Source of the DNA: Falciphora oryzae
Taxonomy: Eukaryota > Ascomycota > Sordariomycetes > Magnaporthales > Magnaporthaceae
Reading direction: 5' to 3'
NCBI GenBank assembly: GCA_000733355.1
Contig: JNVV01000009.1
Location: forward strand, 659,521-723,520
Length of the DNA stretch: 64,000 nucleotides
The notes under the pieces are model-generated. The model was given only the letters and a program-made list of their open reading frames with translations, ran no database searches and was not told the origin of the DNA. Of this stretch, positions 46,963-58,100 are shown one piece after another. The position numbers and the translations under genes were made by a program. Each line of letters starts with the position of its first letter. Position 1 is the stretch's first letter.

Positions 46963-47872
46963 AATGATGGTTTGTGGCAGAACTGAGCAAGGCTGTTTTC
47001 TAAATTGAGGTGGAAGTTGAAAAGATTATGACCCAGCAAAGTTGTAGGTAGGTTTGACTAGCAACACCGGGGCAGTTTTCTTGTAGAGTTGGGTTTCATT
47101 ACCTAGCCATTTGCCTAAGTATTTAAATCATTTTCAAAAATTGGACACTTCTAACAGTCAAAAAGAAGAGGGATAATGAGCAGTCCAATGGCTCAACGCT
47201 AGAGAGCTAAGCCACCATATGCATTGGCACCCGAGATGAAAAAATATCCGGGCAACAGAGGCCACATGGCAGTAGAGGTTTCGAGGTCCAGCGGGCACTC
47301 GGAGAGGATGGCCTGGTGGCCTTACCACACAGTTCAGAGGCACAGCCGGCCGATATCGGACAGCAACGCTGGAATAAGGCTTGTGTACAAGCTATTAGGT
47401 AAATAAAACCCCTGGTATATGCAAGTCACAAGCCCAAGTTTAGGACTTGAACCTTCGTAAAGCGAGGGGGAGGCCACACAAACGCTGCTGCCTAACGACG
47501 CCACCGCATTGAGACTCTTGTAAAAATCAGAGATGGAGGCTGAGATGCCCCAGTGAGCTGAGTCCTCATCGCTTTCATTGGTAAGAATACGCTGCCTGCA
47601 CCGGTTATTGCCTTAGAAGCCGGTAACTCCCGAGGTACCTGATAGGTAGGTAAACAATTTCTTCGTCCTGGCTCAGCCTCGGTGAGCAAATCGCCCAGGC
47701 TGTCGGCTAATCCCGCTGCTACGTGAGTGGTCAGCTACCTACATATATAAAAATGGGGCGTCACCAATGCTTCTCCTCTTATTTTGGGCATCTCTGGAAT
47801 GCCCAGCAAACCGGCAGCTGACCCTGCAAAGAAACGTGTTTTCATAGCTTCTTTATTTACTTATGATTCATA
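46963..47872. other. Intergenic with a tRNA-like B box
   Basis: There is no protein gene. On the minus strand, 47453..47443 reads GGTTCAAGTCC, matching the RNA polymerase III B-box consensus, with a possible A-box-like stretch about 50 bases upstream, but no tRNA cloverleaf can be folded. It may be a SINE-type remnant. Confidence 0.35.
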
Positions 47873-50314
47873 TCAATACTCCGTCGCCAAAGGAGATAAT
47901 TGCCGAGCAAATCCCTGAACAGGGAAACTTTTTGGGCTCCAGCAAGCCCTGCTTTCTTGAAAGGCGAGCGTCCGGCGGATACGAATCAAGGCAGATGCCC
48001 TGATCAAGTGAAGCATTGGGCATCGACGCCACCGATGCGGTGGTTGGAATTCGCCGGCTCCGAGGGCATTCAAGCGTGGAAGCCCTTCTGTTGATGCCAG
48101 AAAATCGATCACGGTTTCATGGATGAACTGCACAGTTGGTTCACGGAGGGTAGAACCGGTCGGTAGGATCTCCACAAGGCCCCTCGCGCAGTCGATGATG
48201 AAGCGTGTCATGTCCTCAAGACACGGAAGGTCGGCGCGGTTGGAGGGAAGACGCTCTGGCGGCTCGCGGCTGCAAAGAATCGCCGTATAGAGCTCAGTCA
48301 CGTCCAGTGGTCTCCCGCTGTAAAGTACCCAGAGTAGGCAGTTGTGTGTGTCGGCCTGATTGGGCCCTGGTTTGTTGAGTAGGCTGGCAAACAGATCTGC
48401 AACATCGCTTGGTATTTCCCTCATGCGCGTTTTGAGTGCCTCCATTAAGCCCCGGTCGTATGCGTCGTTGAGCGATGCGACGATAAGCACAACCCAGAGG
48501 AAGCTGCCCCGGGACTTCTGGATAAGCTCTTGCCGAACCATTTCCTGTTCTTGACCCTGGCCAATGTTCAGCTCAGTGTTGAGGTAGCTGGCAATGTCCT
48601 TGTAATGGTCCGTTATTTTTTCTAGAACCAGGAGGTATCTTCGCTCCACATATATGTGAGGAAAGTGGCGGCTTGAGATGCACACAAGAAGATCAACGCC
48701 CGAGGCCGTCTCCAGTCTTCTGACCTGCTGCAGCGTTCTGACAAGCTCTCTTTCCTGACCGTCATCGCACTCGTCGAGCGCATCAATAAAACAGACGAGA
48801 CTCTCCCCACGGAAAAGTTGTGTGAGAGTCCTGAATAGAAGCCTTTGCAGCAGTGGACTGGTCCACTCTACTTCCTCGTCTTCCGTCGGCTCAACTTGGG
48901 TCTCTTCGAGAAGTCGTGTAAGGCCGGGGTGTAACCGCTTGGCCTTGATGATCTGACGCAGAAAAGTCCGATACAGACCCAGAACTGTCTTCTCCTCTTC
49001 AGCCCCGCGGTTGTGGAAGAAAAAGCTCAAGAGGTGAAGATTTCCAGATGCCGATCGAGTAGTCCGAACATAGTCGATAACAAATTTCATTATGGTCGAC
49101 TTTCCGGTTCCTGGGTTTCCCATCCACAAAAAGCCGTTGTCGTCGTTGCCATCAAGCCAGCTGAGCAAGTCCGACTGTTGGCTCAGCCAGCTGCAAGTGG
49201 CATCATGGGCCGGTTTTACTGTATTTTCACGCCCATGCATTTCGGGGAATCGCAGTGCGGCCAGCCAGCTTGTGATCAGGTCAGGGACCGCCATCGTTGA
49301 CGCAGGATCTGCTGTCGTGGATACCGCATTGCTTGGAGTATGTGCTCTATGATCTGGAGGGTTTCCCATGATCCTTGTTAAGGCAGACGCAAATTTGAGA
49401 TAGTCGGGATGGCTCATGCTGGAGAAGCGGCACATGTCCATGTGATTACTAGATATGTGTTCGGTGACCTCGATGGTAGCATCGCCGAGGCACGAGGAAG
49501 CATCCTCGACAACCTTGGCGCCACCAAGGGGTGCGATGCCGTACTGCTCTTGAAAGGAGTGGATAAGCCATTGCCGGTCATGGGCCATCGGTCCAAACTC
49601 GTCTCTCAGCTCACGCAAAAGCTCAGATGTGGGAAGCAGGGTGTCGACGATCGCCCTGTTAACCGAGAACCCCACTGCCCGGACAAGATTCTCGGCGACG
49701 TGCTGGAGAACACCGCGGGGATCGGAGCCGCCATGTGGAGTGCCGAAAAAGATGACGCCGCGAGTGGCTAGAAAGACCGAGTGGAGGTGTCGCTGATGCG
49801 TCGTGTACCCCCGGGACTGCCGCAGCAGCTCCCTGACCACGATGCCCCCGAGGCTGTGGGCGACGAAGATCAGGGGCCTGTCGTCCGTACTTCCACCCGC
49901 CCCGGCAGAGGTGAGCGACACAAGAAGGTCTCGTGAAATGTCGTAGACGCTGTTTTTGCTGATTTGGCCACGGAATCGGTGCTTAATATTGGTGTCGTAT
50001 CCGAAGGTCATGACCCTCGCCGACGGTGCTGTCTCTGGGAGAAGTTCCTGGGGCCAGTAGACCTCCCGGTATTTTTTGCGTGGCTTGAACGTTGGCGATA
50101 AGAATCCCATGATTTGACGAAAGCGCGAGGACTCGGCTTTGCCGCTCTCGTCATCTCCAGACTCGCATGGCGACGACGGGGACCTGGGCTCAGATACAGC
50201 CGTGCCGCTTCTGCTGTCGAGCCATGTGCGTTTCGGATGCCCTGTGAATCCGTGGACAAAGACGATGCTGTTAGCGGCAGTTAGCTTCTCTCGTCGCAAG
50301 GGGGCAATTGACAT
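47873..50314 (-). CDS. SesB-like alpha/beta hydrolase-NACHT NLR protein
   Basis: A single exon of 813 aa. The N-terminal hydrolase has IVFVHGFTGHPKRTW (residue 17) and the nucleophile elbow VAHSLGG (Ser154), with a candidate catalytic His near 291. This is the lipase-like SesB/SERAC1 type of fungal NLR effector domain. A connector (LRFPEMHGRENTV) leads to a NACHT ATPase with P-loop GNPGTGKST at 399 to 407 and Walker B LVCFIDALDEC at 506 to 516, then winged-helix-like sequence. It ends soon after FIHETVIDFLAS, without ankyrin, WD40 or TPR repeats, so the usual sensor part is missing or was lost. Proteins of this design act in non-self recognition and cell death. The start at 50314 gives the whole hydrolase fold; no upstream exon was found. 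Confidence 0.88.
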   Translation of the reverse strand: MSIAPLRREKLTAANSIVFVHGFTGHPKRTWLDSRSGTAVSEPRSPSSPCESGDDESGKAESSRFRQIMGFLSPTFKPRKKYREVYWPQELLPETAPSARVMTFGYDTNIKHRFRGQISKNSVYDISRDLLVSLTSAGAGGSTDDRPLIFVAHSLGGIVVRELLRQSRGYTTHQRHLHSVFLATRGVIFFGTPHGGSDPRGVLQHVAENLVRAVGFSVNRAIVDTLLPTSELLRELRDEFGPMAHDRQWLIHSFQEQYGIAPLGGAKVVEDASSCLGDATIEVTEHISSNHMDMCRFSSMSHPDYLKFASALTRIMGNPPDHRAHTPSNAVSTTADPASTMAVPDLITSWLAALRFPEMHGRENTVKPAHDATCSWLSQQSDLLSWLDGNDDNGFLWMGNPGTGKSTIMKFVIDYVRTTRSASGNLHLLSFFFHNRGAEEEKTVLGLYRTFLRQIIKAKRLHPGLTRLLEETQVEPTEDEEVEWTSPLLQRLLFRTLTQLFRGESLVCFIDALDECDDGQERELVRTLQQVRRLETASGVDLLVCISSRHFPHIYVERRYLLVLEKITDHYKDIASYLNTELNIGQGQEQEMVRQELIQKSRGSFLWVVLIVASLNDAYDRGLMEALKTRMREIPSDVADLFASLLNKPGPNQADTHNCLLWVLYSGRPLDVTELYTAILCSREPPERLPSNRADLPCLEDMTRFIIDCARGLVEILPTGSTLREPTVQFIHETVIDFLASTEGLPRLNALGAGEFQPPHRWRRCPMLHLIRASALIRIRRTLAFQESRACWSPKSFPVQGFARQLSPLATEY

Positions 50315-51119
50315 AGGGTCACGCGGGCGACGTACTCGAATGCGGGGTCATCAGGGGCAGCAAGCACCGAGGCCGACAGCCGGCACTACATCCTGTGGAC
50401 TCGGACTCATTTCGACGGCGACGAGTACAAGCGGATTGACGAAGCCTGCTGGCCCCGAAGAAAGATCGATTGTTGACAAGCAGACACAGACGGAGATGTC
50501 GGGCCTCACTCGCATACCACCAAGAGAGCCCGGGAGGTCAGGCTGTAAGTGGCTGAGCATCGGCTAGTGGCGTCCGCAGCTCAGCTTACTGCAGCCCCCA
50601 CGCTTTGGAATTTGCTGTATTGAGGCGAGTGAGCTCTGCAGGGCTTGTCCAGCCCGGCCAATGGACGCCCTGCTCCTGATGTAGGCACTACGCTTCATGC
50701 GCGAGGTGCTCATGATACACCACGTGGAATGGCTCGGCTGGCTCTGGTGGTAGCTTTGGAGTATGTGATGCTAGTTTACGGTGCCCGTGGATGGCAGAGT
50801 ACGGAGGTATAAATTGGACCTGTCTTTCGGATTTGTCTGTCTCCGGTCAAGGTTACTAGTAAATCAGCTACGCGCGCCGGCGTAGGCACGCTTTCGTGCC
50901 TGGTTTCGTACCTGAGCCGCCAGATGAGATAGTCGCCCCTTAGCGAAGGAAATAATACGGCTCGCTAAAATCCGACAATGGTCGGGGCACACCGTATGGA
51001 GGAACAGTCGGAGTGTGGCCAAGCCGCAGCCGCAGAACCCCCTATTCGGAGCGAGATGGAAAGGAAACTGGGATCAGCGTGTATCTGGCTACCTAAAAAG
51101 TAGATAACTTTGCGCATCT
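50315..51119. other. Intergenic, no gene seen
   Basis: This is the promoter side of the NACHT gene and the 3' flank of the second HET gene. A small hairpin (GGCACG, 4-base loop, CGTGCC) lies at 50885..50900. No coding frame is supported. Confidence 0.45.
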
Positions 51120-53548
51120 TCAAATGATAATGATAGATTGCGCGTCGGTCAACAACCTTTCGGCGATCTCCTCAGTTTCCTTCTCCATCTGCGCCAAGCT
51201 TTCACGACATTTTTCCTCGTCGATCGTCTCCCAGCGTTCCTCGCCTTCTTCGTAGCTTCTCAAGTTGCTACGACCCAGCCAGCTCGTGTTGTGACCGACT
51301 TCCGATCCTCCCAAAACTCGGCTGAGATTTACCCAATTTCTTCCAAAATCCGCTTGATCCAAGTAAGCCTGGAATACGGCAAGGCCGATACGACGAAAGA
51401 TTGGCCCCCGATGATCCTCTCCGGCCTGCTGCAAAAGTAAAAAGTAGCACTCAATATTTGCTACGGGCTTCAGAAAACCCATTATCTTGGTTGGTAAACA
51501 GCATAGCCGCATGTCCCGGCCTGCCTTCCCAGAGCATATACTTCTCTGATGTTCGTAGGGAGCATCCAGCATGACCGAGAAACAAGGTCCGTCTCGAGGG
51601 CTCTCGAAGCCATCGATAACTGCCATCCAACTGGTCCAACCTTCCTGGGAAGGGGCTGGTCTGTGGGGCGCCCGACAGTTACAATCCCTCGGTATTAGCG
51701 TCAGCGCCTTCAGCGCCGCACGCAATTGCAACCACCCGCCTTTGACAAGGCCGGTACTGAAGCCTTGTTTCAGGTGGTCGACGTGCACCTCGTCGATCTC
51801 GATGAACTTTGTGGACCAAGTGACCGGTCCATCGTCGTAGCGGCACTCGTAGTGGCGGATAGGGTAGTTCGCCGATGCCCAGGACCAGCTTGGGGCACGA
51901 TACACCGCCGTGGGCCCCTGTGATGTTTCCCGGGCCCCTTCATGGCGGGCCATTTCGGCCACATCGACGTACCAGTTCAGCTCCTCTTCCAGGTTGCCGC
52001 GCCATATTCCGGCGCAGTATTCATCTTGAAGAAGCGCTGACATGTGTTTGGCAATAGCCGACAGCGCGACGAGTTTGTCGCTGGGGAAGGTGAGGCGGCA
52101 ATTTGTGTAGAGTTCTGTGATACGTTCCCATTTCTCGTACAAGGAAATGACTTGACCTGATCTCGCATCGTACCCGGGATCTTGCTGGAAAAGAGATTTG
52201 AACCGCTTCCTTTTCGTAAGCGGGCCTTGAGTATAGACCTCGGCGATGTCCCTCTCAGCACATTCCCAAAAGATTTGGCTGGGACCGAAATGAAGCACCC
52301 GGGGTGATAAGAAGCGTTCCTGGAGAACCCATCCTCTCGTATGGAGCCGGGAATTTTCAACTTCCTGTTGCCAGCGCCAGGGATCCTTTATTAGAAAATT
52401 CGTTAGCTGCCCATAGTAAGGCAGTTGGATGGTTTCTGGGTATAAAAGATCCACGTTGCGGGTAGAAAACAGCGAGTGGTGACTGTTGGGAGCTTGCAAG
52501 GCGGATATATTGCAAAAGGTGTGGGAGTAGACATTCTCCATCAGGCCCACCTCCCGGTGCCAGTCGGCTAGGTCGTCCCCCTGCTGTATGATGCAAATGG
52601 AATCTATCCAGATGTACCTGACACCGAGCTGTCTGGTGACATAGACTGCGTCCTGGTACAGTTGGGGGAGGCGCGACATTGGGATCTCCTGGAGGCATTC
52701 GCCGTAATTGTCCGTTGTAAGCTTGAGAGTGTCTTTGCCGTCACCCCAACAGTGGCTGAGGGTCATGTAGGCGCCATCGATGGTGTTGTTGCTGGTCTCG
52801 ATGAGGCGGGTTACAGCCTCTCCAATTCCACAGTCGAGAAGCCGTGTTGGATACCAAGCTTGACCCTGGCTAGGCTTGTAGCAGATGCAGCTTTCAATCC
52901 ACCGTTTTGCCGTTGCCATGGTTTCTAGAGACTTTGTGCTAGAAGGGATGGAGGGTTTGACCGGACGTGACGTAGGCTCTAGAGAATCACAGCTCCAAGA
53001 GCGATAGTTAGATAGCCCAAAGGAAAGTCGACTAAAGAGAAGCACCTTTTGCAATTCCCCAGGATTCCGAAGGTCGATGTTTCGAAAGAGTCAAGCGGGA
53101 CAAAATTTGACCAAAATTACATGGAAGACGACAGGCGGGGGCGGGGCACATTACCATCGTGAGTGTCCAAGAGAGGATATGATTTTATGTGTAGATCCCC
53201 GCCGCCGGGGTTTAGACTGAGGGAGAACTCCATGTGTAGGGGTCCCCAGTCCTCCTCGTCCTTCTCTTCCGCAACGCGGTAAATTAGAAGTTTCGTGACA
53301 CAGGCACTCCAAAGATTCGAAGATTGCCTATGACTGCCGTCAACGGGCAGATCTGGTGAAGCCAAGGCGGAGACGGCTTTATGCGGAGAGGACTCGATCG
53401 CCACCCAGAGGCCATTGCATAAATAGCAGCCGAGCTCGACAGAGTCTCTGAAGGAGCGCCAAGTTGAATGATGACTGGTTTTCTCCAAACCCGGGAATGA
53501 ACGAGATTCCTCCCTAATGACAGCGGTATGGCAGACTTCGCAAATCAT
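51120..53548 (-). CDS. HET domain protein
   Basis: Two exons, 53548..53155 and 52978..51120, give about 750 aa; the 176-bp intron has donor GTAATG, branch CTAAC and acceptor CTAG and keeps frame. The first exon has the cysteine preface of this family (MICEVCHTAV, then ELGCYLCNGLW near residue 35 to 45). The HET domain starts near residue 202 (AYMTLSHCWGDGKDTL) and includes VRYIWIDSICIIQQGDDLADW. The C-terminal half contains the common APSWSWAS motif of HET proteins near residue 500. It is expected to act in heterokaryon incompatibility as a cell-death inducer. An in-frame extension upstream of 53548 exists but lacks similarity; the chosen ATG matches where this family begins. It is encoded on the same strand as the neighbouring NACHT and ankyrin-HET genes. 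Confidence 0.88.
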
Positions 53549-54049
53549 CTTGAAATACGTTTGCGGGTAGCAGGGAAGATCTCGAACGACGTTTGTGATC
53601 CTTGTGCGGAGATGGTTTGGTCCGATGGAGTGGTTAAAGATACGGCCTTCCTGGTGTTGCCTGGTCAAGAACCCAGCCGCCGCCAGATAGAGTGAGAGAC
53701 ATGACCAATATGTAAGAGCTCGGTGCGGGGCAGCACAGCTAGACACATAGGGGTACTCTTTGGCGGGGGTCAGCACGCCATCAACGAACATCATCCACGC
53801 CGGGAAAAGCGGCAACCCATGTATCCCCCACCCACCCTCGTAAAGGAGGAAGGTGAGACTGCATGAAACTGTCAGCGGTGTGCATCCTTCCAAGGGAAAC
53901 TAGCGAGGGACCCAGCGGACGCGGTTCAATGTTGCCATGCGAAATCCTCATGCTGTGATTTATTAATCTTCTTCCTTCGTCCCCTTTTCATCTTTTAGTC
54001 CTGTTCAATATCGTACACCTTGTGATTTTGTGTTGTGGTCGCCAGGTTG
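53549..54049. other. Intergenic, no gene seen
   Basis: This is the promoter side of the HET gene. The reading frame that continues upstream of the HET start is not supported by similarity. T-rich sequence occurs near 53960 to 54000. Confidence 0.4.
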
Positions 54050-55100
54050 GTAGAGTGGCTAGCCCTAGGCCCTATTAAAACAAACATCCGGCACATCGGT
54101 GGCCTCGGGAAGTGTATCCAATCCTCCTCAAGCCCATTGGCCTGACCGGCGAGCCTGACGGCTTCCTTCAGCTTCTGGGGGAGAACAAGTTCCTCACGAC
54201 CTCATCGGCAAGGACCCCCACTCCTTCACCTTGGCGTCGATATCGCCAAACCTCTCCAGTAGCACGTCCTTGCCCCGCTCCAGCGTCGCGATTCCGGGGA
54301 AATAGGGCACGATATGCTGGCGGTTCGGCCCGTCGCATTGCCACGTCTGCGCCACACAGACGCCGCCGCCGCGAAGCGCGGGACGCCTCTAGTCGTGGGA
54401 GCTCCCGGGCGCGAGACGCCCTTCGAGGCGCGCGCAGGCGCCCGGGCAGCTCTCGCTGCGCCAGTCGCTGGCGGGGCCGCACGTGTTGGGGCGCGCGCAC
54501 AAGAGGACGAACGAGCTGATTTCCGACGCGATGGCCGTGGCCATGGAGCTGCCCGAGATGCTGTCGTTGGGACTCGAGGAACAGGATCACGCCAGCGGGT
54601 ATGTTGAGGCACTGGAACATGTAGCGCCTGGGCCCCTTGGGCAGCTCGCGCTTGCGCGGCGCGAAGCCGTACTCGTCGCGCGCCGTCACCATCCACGTGC
54701 TGGAGCAATACGCGACCAGGTACGCCGGTAACCTTAGCCACGTACAACTCGCAGGCCGCATCTGGGTTCCGTGAGGGTCCGAGACAAGGAGCCACGGACT
54801 GACGCGGTAGTCGTCATCCACGAAGGAATTGCCCTCCTTGATGAGTGACCATAGCATCCCATATCCATTGATGCGATTGCGCCCTTGCTGCCTCGGCGGT
54901 CATCGTACTCGGTCTCGTGGTGGGCAGCAGCAGCGCTACTCGGCGAGCTGGCCTTGCCGCCAGCCACCACGCCGCCCTCGTGCGCTAAACCACCGCCGTT
55001 GATAGCTCCGTTCGGCGAGCTCGTCCTCCATTCTTCGGGCGTGCGGAAGGGGGACCCAGGCCCCGACGAACGGCTCGTCCGCACCCCCGGCCTCCTCGCA
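54050..55100 (-). pseudogene. Decayed gene of unknown family
   Basis: Read right to left, successive frames give pieces of one protein. They include an Ala-rich start (KASSPSSAAAAHHETEYDD), then MLWSLIKEGNSFVDDDYRV near 54857, then YMFQCLNIPAGVILFLES near 54600. In another frame follows DSISGSSMATAIASEISSF, later YFPGIATLERGKDVLLERF near 54290, then QKLKEAVRLAGQANGLEED near 54160. At least four frame changes separate these natural-looking pieces, without splice sites, so this is a decayed gene. I do not recognise the family. It is head-to-head with the dead NACHT-WD40 gene. Confidence 0.45.
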
Positions 55101-55116
55101 AGGGGAAGAAGCACCT

Positions 55117-58100
55117 GTGTCGAACCATGTCTCAAAGCCACCTGGGGCATTACTCTACTCCTTCAGAGACGAGCTGCCCGAACCCTCAGAGGGCCGCAGA
55201 GGTGTCCAAGAAAAGGCTCACGTCTGGGTCAAGTCAACCACCACGTACGCGAGGTTCCTGCACCCGGAAGCCCCCGATTCCCACCGCGAGCTATGGATCG
55301 CCGGCAAGCCCGGCACGGGCAAGTCTACGCTGCTGGAGGCCATCGCCCAGGACATGTCCCGGCGCCGGAATACCGATCATCCCGAGCCGGAGGCAGAGCC
55401 GCCGGTAGCTCACGTTGCGCCCTTCTTCTGCAACCGCCGGCGCGAGGAGAGGGCCGAGAACGCGGCGGCCATCGTGCAGTGCCTCGTCTCGCAGGTCCTC
55501 GACCGGCAGGGCCGCCCTCGCCCACACTTCTCCGGGGCCCGCGACATGGCCGGGAGAGACCGGCTCGACAGCCCGGAGGACCTGCGCGTCATATCCGCTG
55601 TCTTCTAGGCTATGCTGGGCGACGACGACTTCGAGCCGACGAGCTTCGTCATCGACGCCATCGACGAGTGCTGCAGCGACGGAGACCGGACGGAGACTGA
55701 CCAGGCCGTGTGGGCGCTTATGGGCCTGATCAGCAGCACCAGGGAGTTGAAGGGCGTGAGGTGGCTCGTGTCTGCCGACCCCAAGGGCGCCGAGAGGAGA
55801 AAGGCCCCTCGAACAGGGGATGACTATCGGAGACTGGAGCTGAGTTTCGACGGCGACGTTGAGTCTCCGTCTACCCAAGCCATGCTATCCAGCGCCGCGG
55901 CGGAACATGTAAAGCTCAGGGTGGCAAAGCTCATGAAAGACATGAATGTGGCCGACAGCTTCCGCAAGGACGTTAAGGACAATATTCTCGAGCAGTCGCA
56001 GGGAAACTTCCTGTGGGTCGACCTCGCTTGCAAGCAAATCCCCCCACACGGCTTGCCATGGAACGCGATCCGCTTTATCGACTCGAAACAGTTTCTCGGC
56101 GAGGCCTTGCCGTCAGGTCTGGAATCGTTATACGCCCACATGGAGGCCGCCCTCGATAAGCTGCCGTGGGGCGGCCCGCGCTACTGCCGCGAGATCATCA
56201 ACACGCTGGCGGCGGCGCACAAGCCGCTGCGGCTATGTGAGCTGGGCGAGTTCGTGTTCGAGGACACGATACCCCGGAGCGTCGACCTGGCCACATTTAT
56301 TACAAGGCAGTATTTCGCCTTCTTGGAGACCCATGACGGCCGCGTCTTCTTTGTGCACCAGTCGGCCAGGAAGTTCTTTTGCAAGAAGATGGAAAACAGA
56401 GCCCGGCGCGACTCGCGCACGACACTATGCTGCCTCGAGGTGCTGTCGAAACAGCTGAAAAATTCCGCAGGCGCCAAGGACAGCAAGGTCGAGGGGTCCC
56501 ATGGCTACGCCACGTGGTACTTGCTGAAGCACTCTCCAGGCTCAACAACGAAAGCATTCTGGGCAAAGACGACGAGACCGTGACCAAAGTCGCCGACTTC
56601 TTCGACAAGTATTTACTCCAGTGGCTCGAGACCCTAATTCCCGTCCCCCGGTCTGGCCCAGGCACTCACCCAGATGGTAGAGTTGGAGAGCCTCTTGAAG
56701 GTTTGTCTGCCTTTTCCCCTCCCCCCTTTCTTTTGGTGTTTTTACCCTTTTTTTTTTTTTTTTTTTTTTTTTTGTTTTTGTTTTTGTGAAGGGACTGACG
56801 CGATTCCTCACGCCAGGAATGGTCTAGCAAATCCAGCGAATCTCTGAAGACTTGCTTGGATCAAGTTCAGTATGCAACCGATTCCTCCGCTTCCATCAAA
56901 TCCACCCACAGTCCGCCCCATGTCCCGCCGAAGAACAGTCTCCTCTTCTATCCCGGCCTCAGGACGAGGCGGGGCGACATCCTGAACACTTTGTTTCCGT
57001 GGCTGAGCTCGACCCCGGCCCTAGAACGCCGTGCCCCGCTCATTCTCGACGGGCACAGGGACCGGGTGTGGTCCTGCGCCTTCTCGCCCGACGGTCGGCT
57101 CCTCGCCTCAGTCTCGGACGACGAGACGGTCCGCCTGTGGGACCTGCGCACCGGCACGCTGCAAGCAACCCCGAAAGGGTTCGGCAATTGGGTCCGTCGC
57201 GTCAGGTTCGCGGCTGGCAGGCCGTCTCGCCTCGCTACGATGGATTCAGAGTATGTCAAGCTGTGGAACCTGGGAGCCTCGCGTCCCTTCTTGTCGATCC
57301 GAGGGTCCGACGTCGGCGCCGGCTTCGAGGGCGCCAGCATAGTAGACATGCCCTTCTCGCCGGATGGGAAGAGGAGATCAACGCTCATCGGAAGTGGCGA
57401 GCTCGCCATCTGGAACGTCGAGGGGCCCGAGAAGCCGCTCCGCCGCTGAAGCTGTGGCAACGCGACCCGGGTCAGATCCCCGGCTGCCAGTGAATCAAGC
57501 AACGGCGATGCGAAAGGCGGGCTGCTGGCCACGAGCGGGCGGTGTGTCGTCATCTGGAGTGGGAGCGGTGAAGAACTGCAGAGACTGGAGGGCTTTAGTG
57601 CTGCAAGGATCACGTCCCTGGAGTTCTGTCCATCATCGAAACTCTTGGCTACGGGCTCGGCCAAAGGAAAGGTCCGCATCGGGAAGATCGGCCTAGACGA
57701 TGAAAAGATAAAGATAGAGGAGTTGGCCCTCCAGCCGTCCGCGGGCTCACCCATTGTTTCTTTATCGTTCTCTGGGGACGGGTTCCTCCTCGGTGTGGCA
57801 GCAACAGAGCAAGCCATGCGAATCTGGAGAATGTATGGCGGGGCGGACCAAGAACCCCAACAGATACTGACAGGACACACGATTGGACTCTCGAGATCCA
57901 TTTTTTCCCCGAGAGGCTCCGAGTCTTTGATTGCATCGTCCGGCCGGAGCGGGTTCGCTGAAGTCACGTATGTAGCCTCTGGGCAACTCGACGGCTCGGG
58001 TGAGGTTCACGTCAGCGATAATGCCAAAACACAGACGGCAACCATTGCTGTCCCCAGGCACACATCGCCCGTTAACAACGCCGTTATATCGCCGGATAGC

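Noticed and set aside
47420..47520. Minus-strand tRNA gene
   Set aside because: The B box fits, but acceptor, D and anticodon stems do not pair; kept only as a SINE-like observation.
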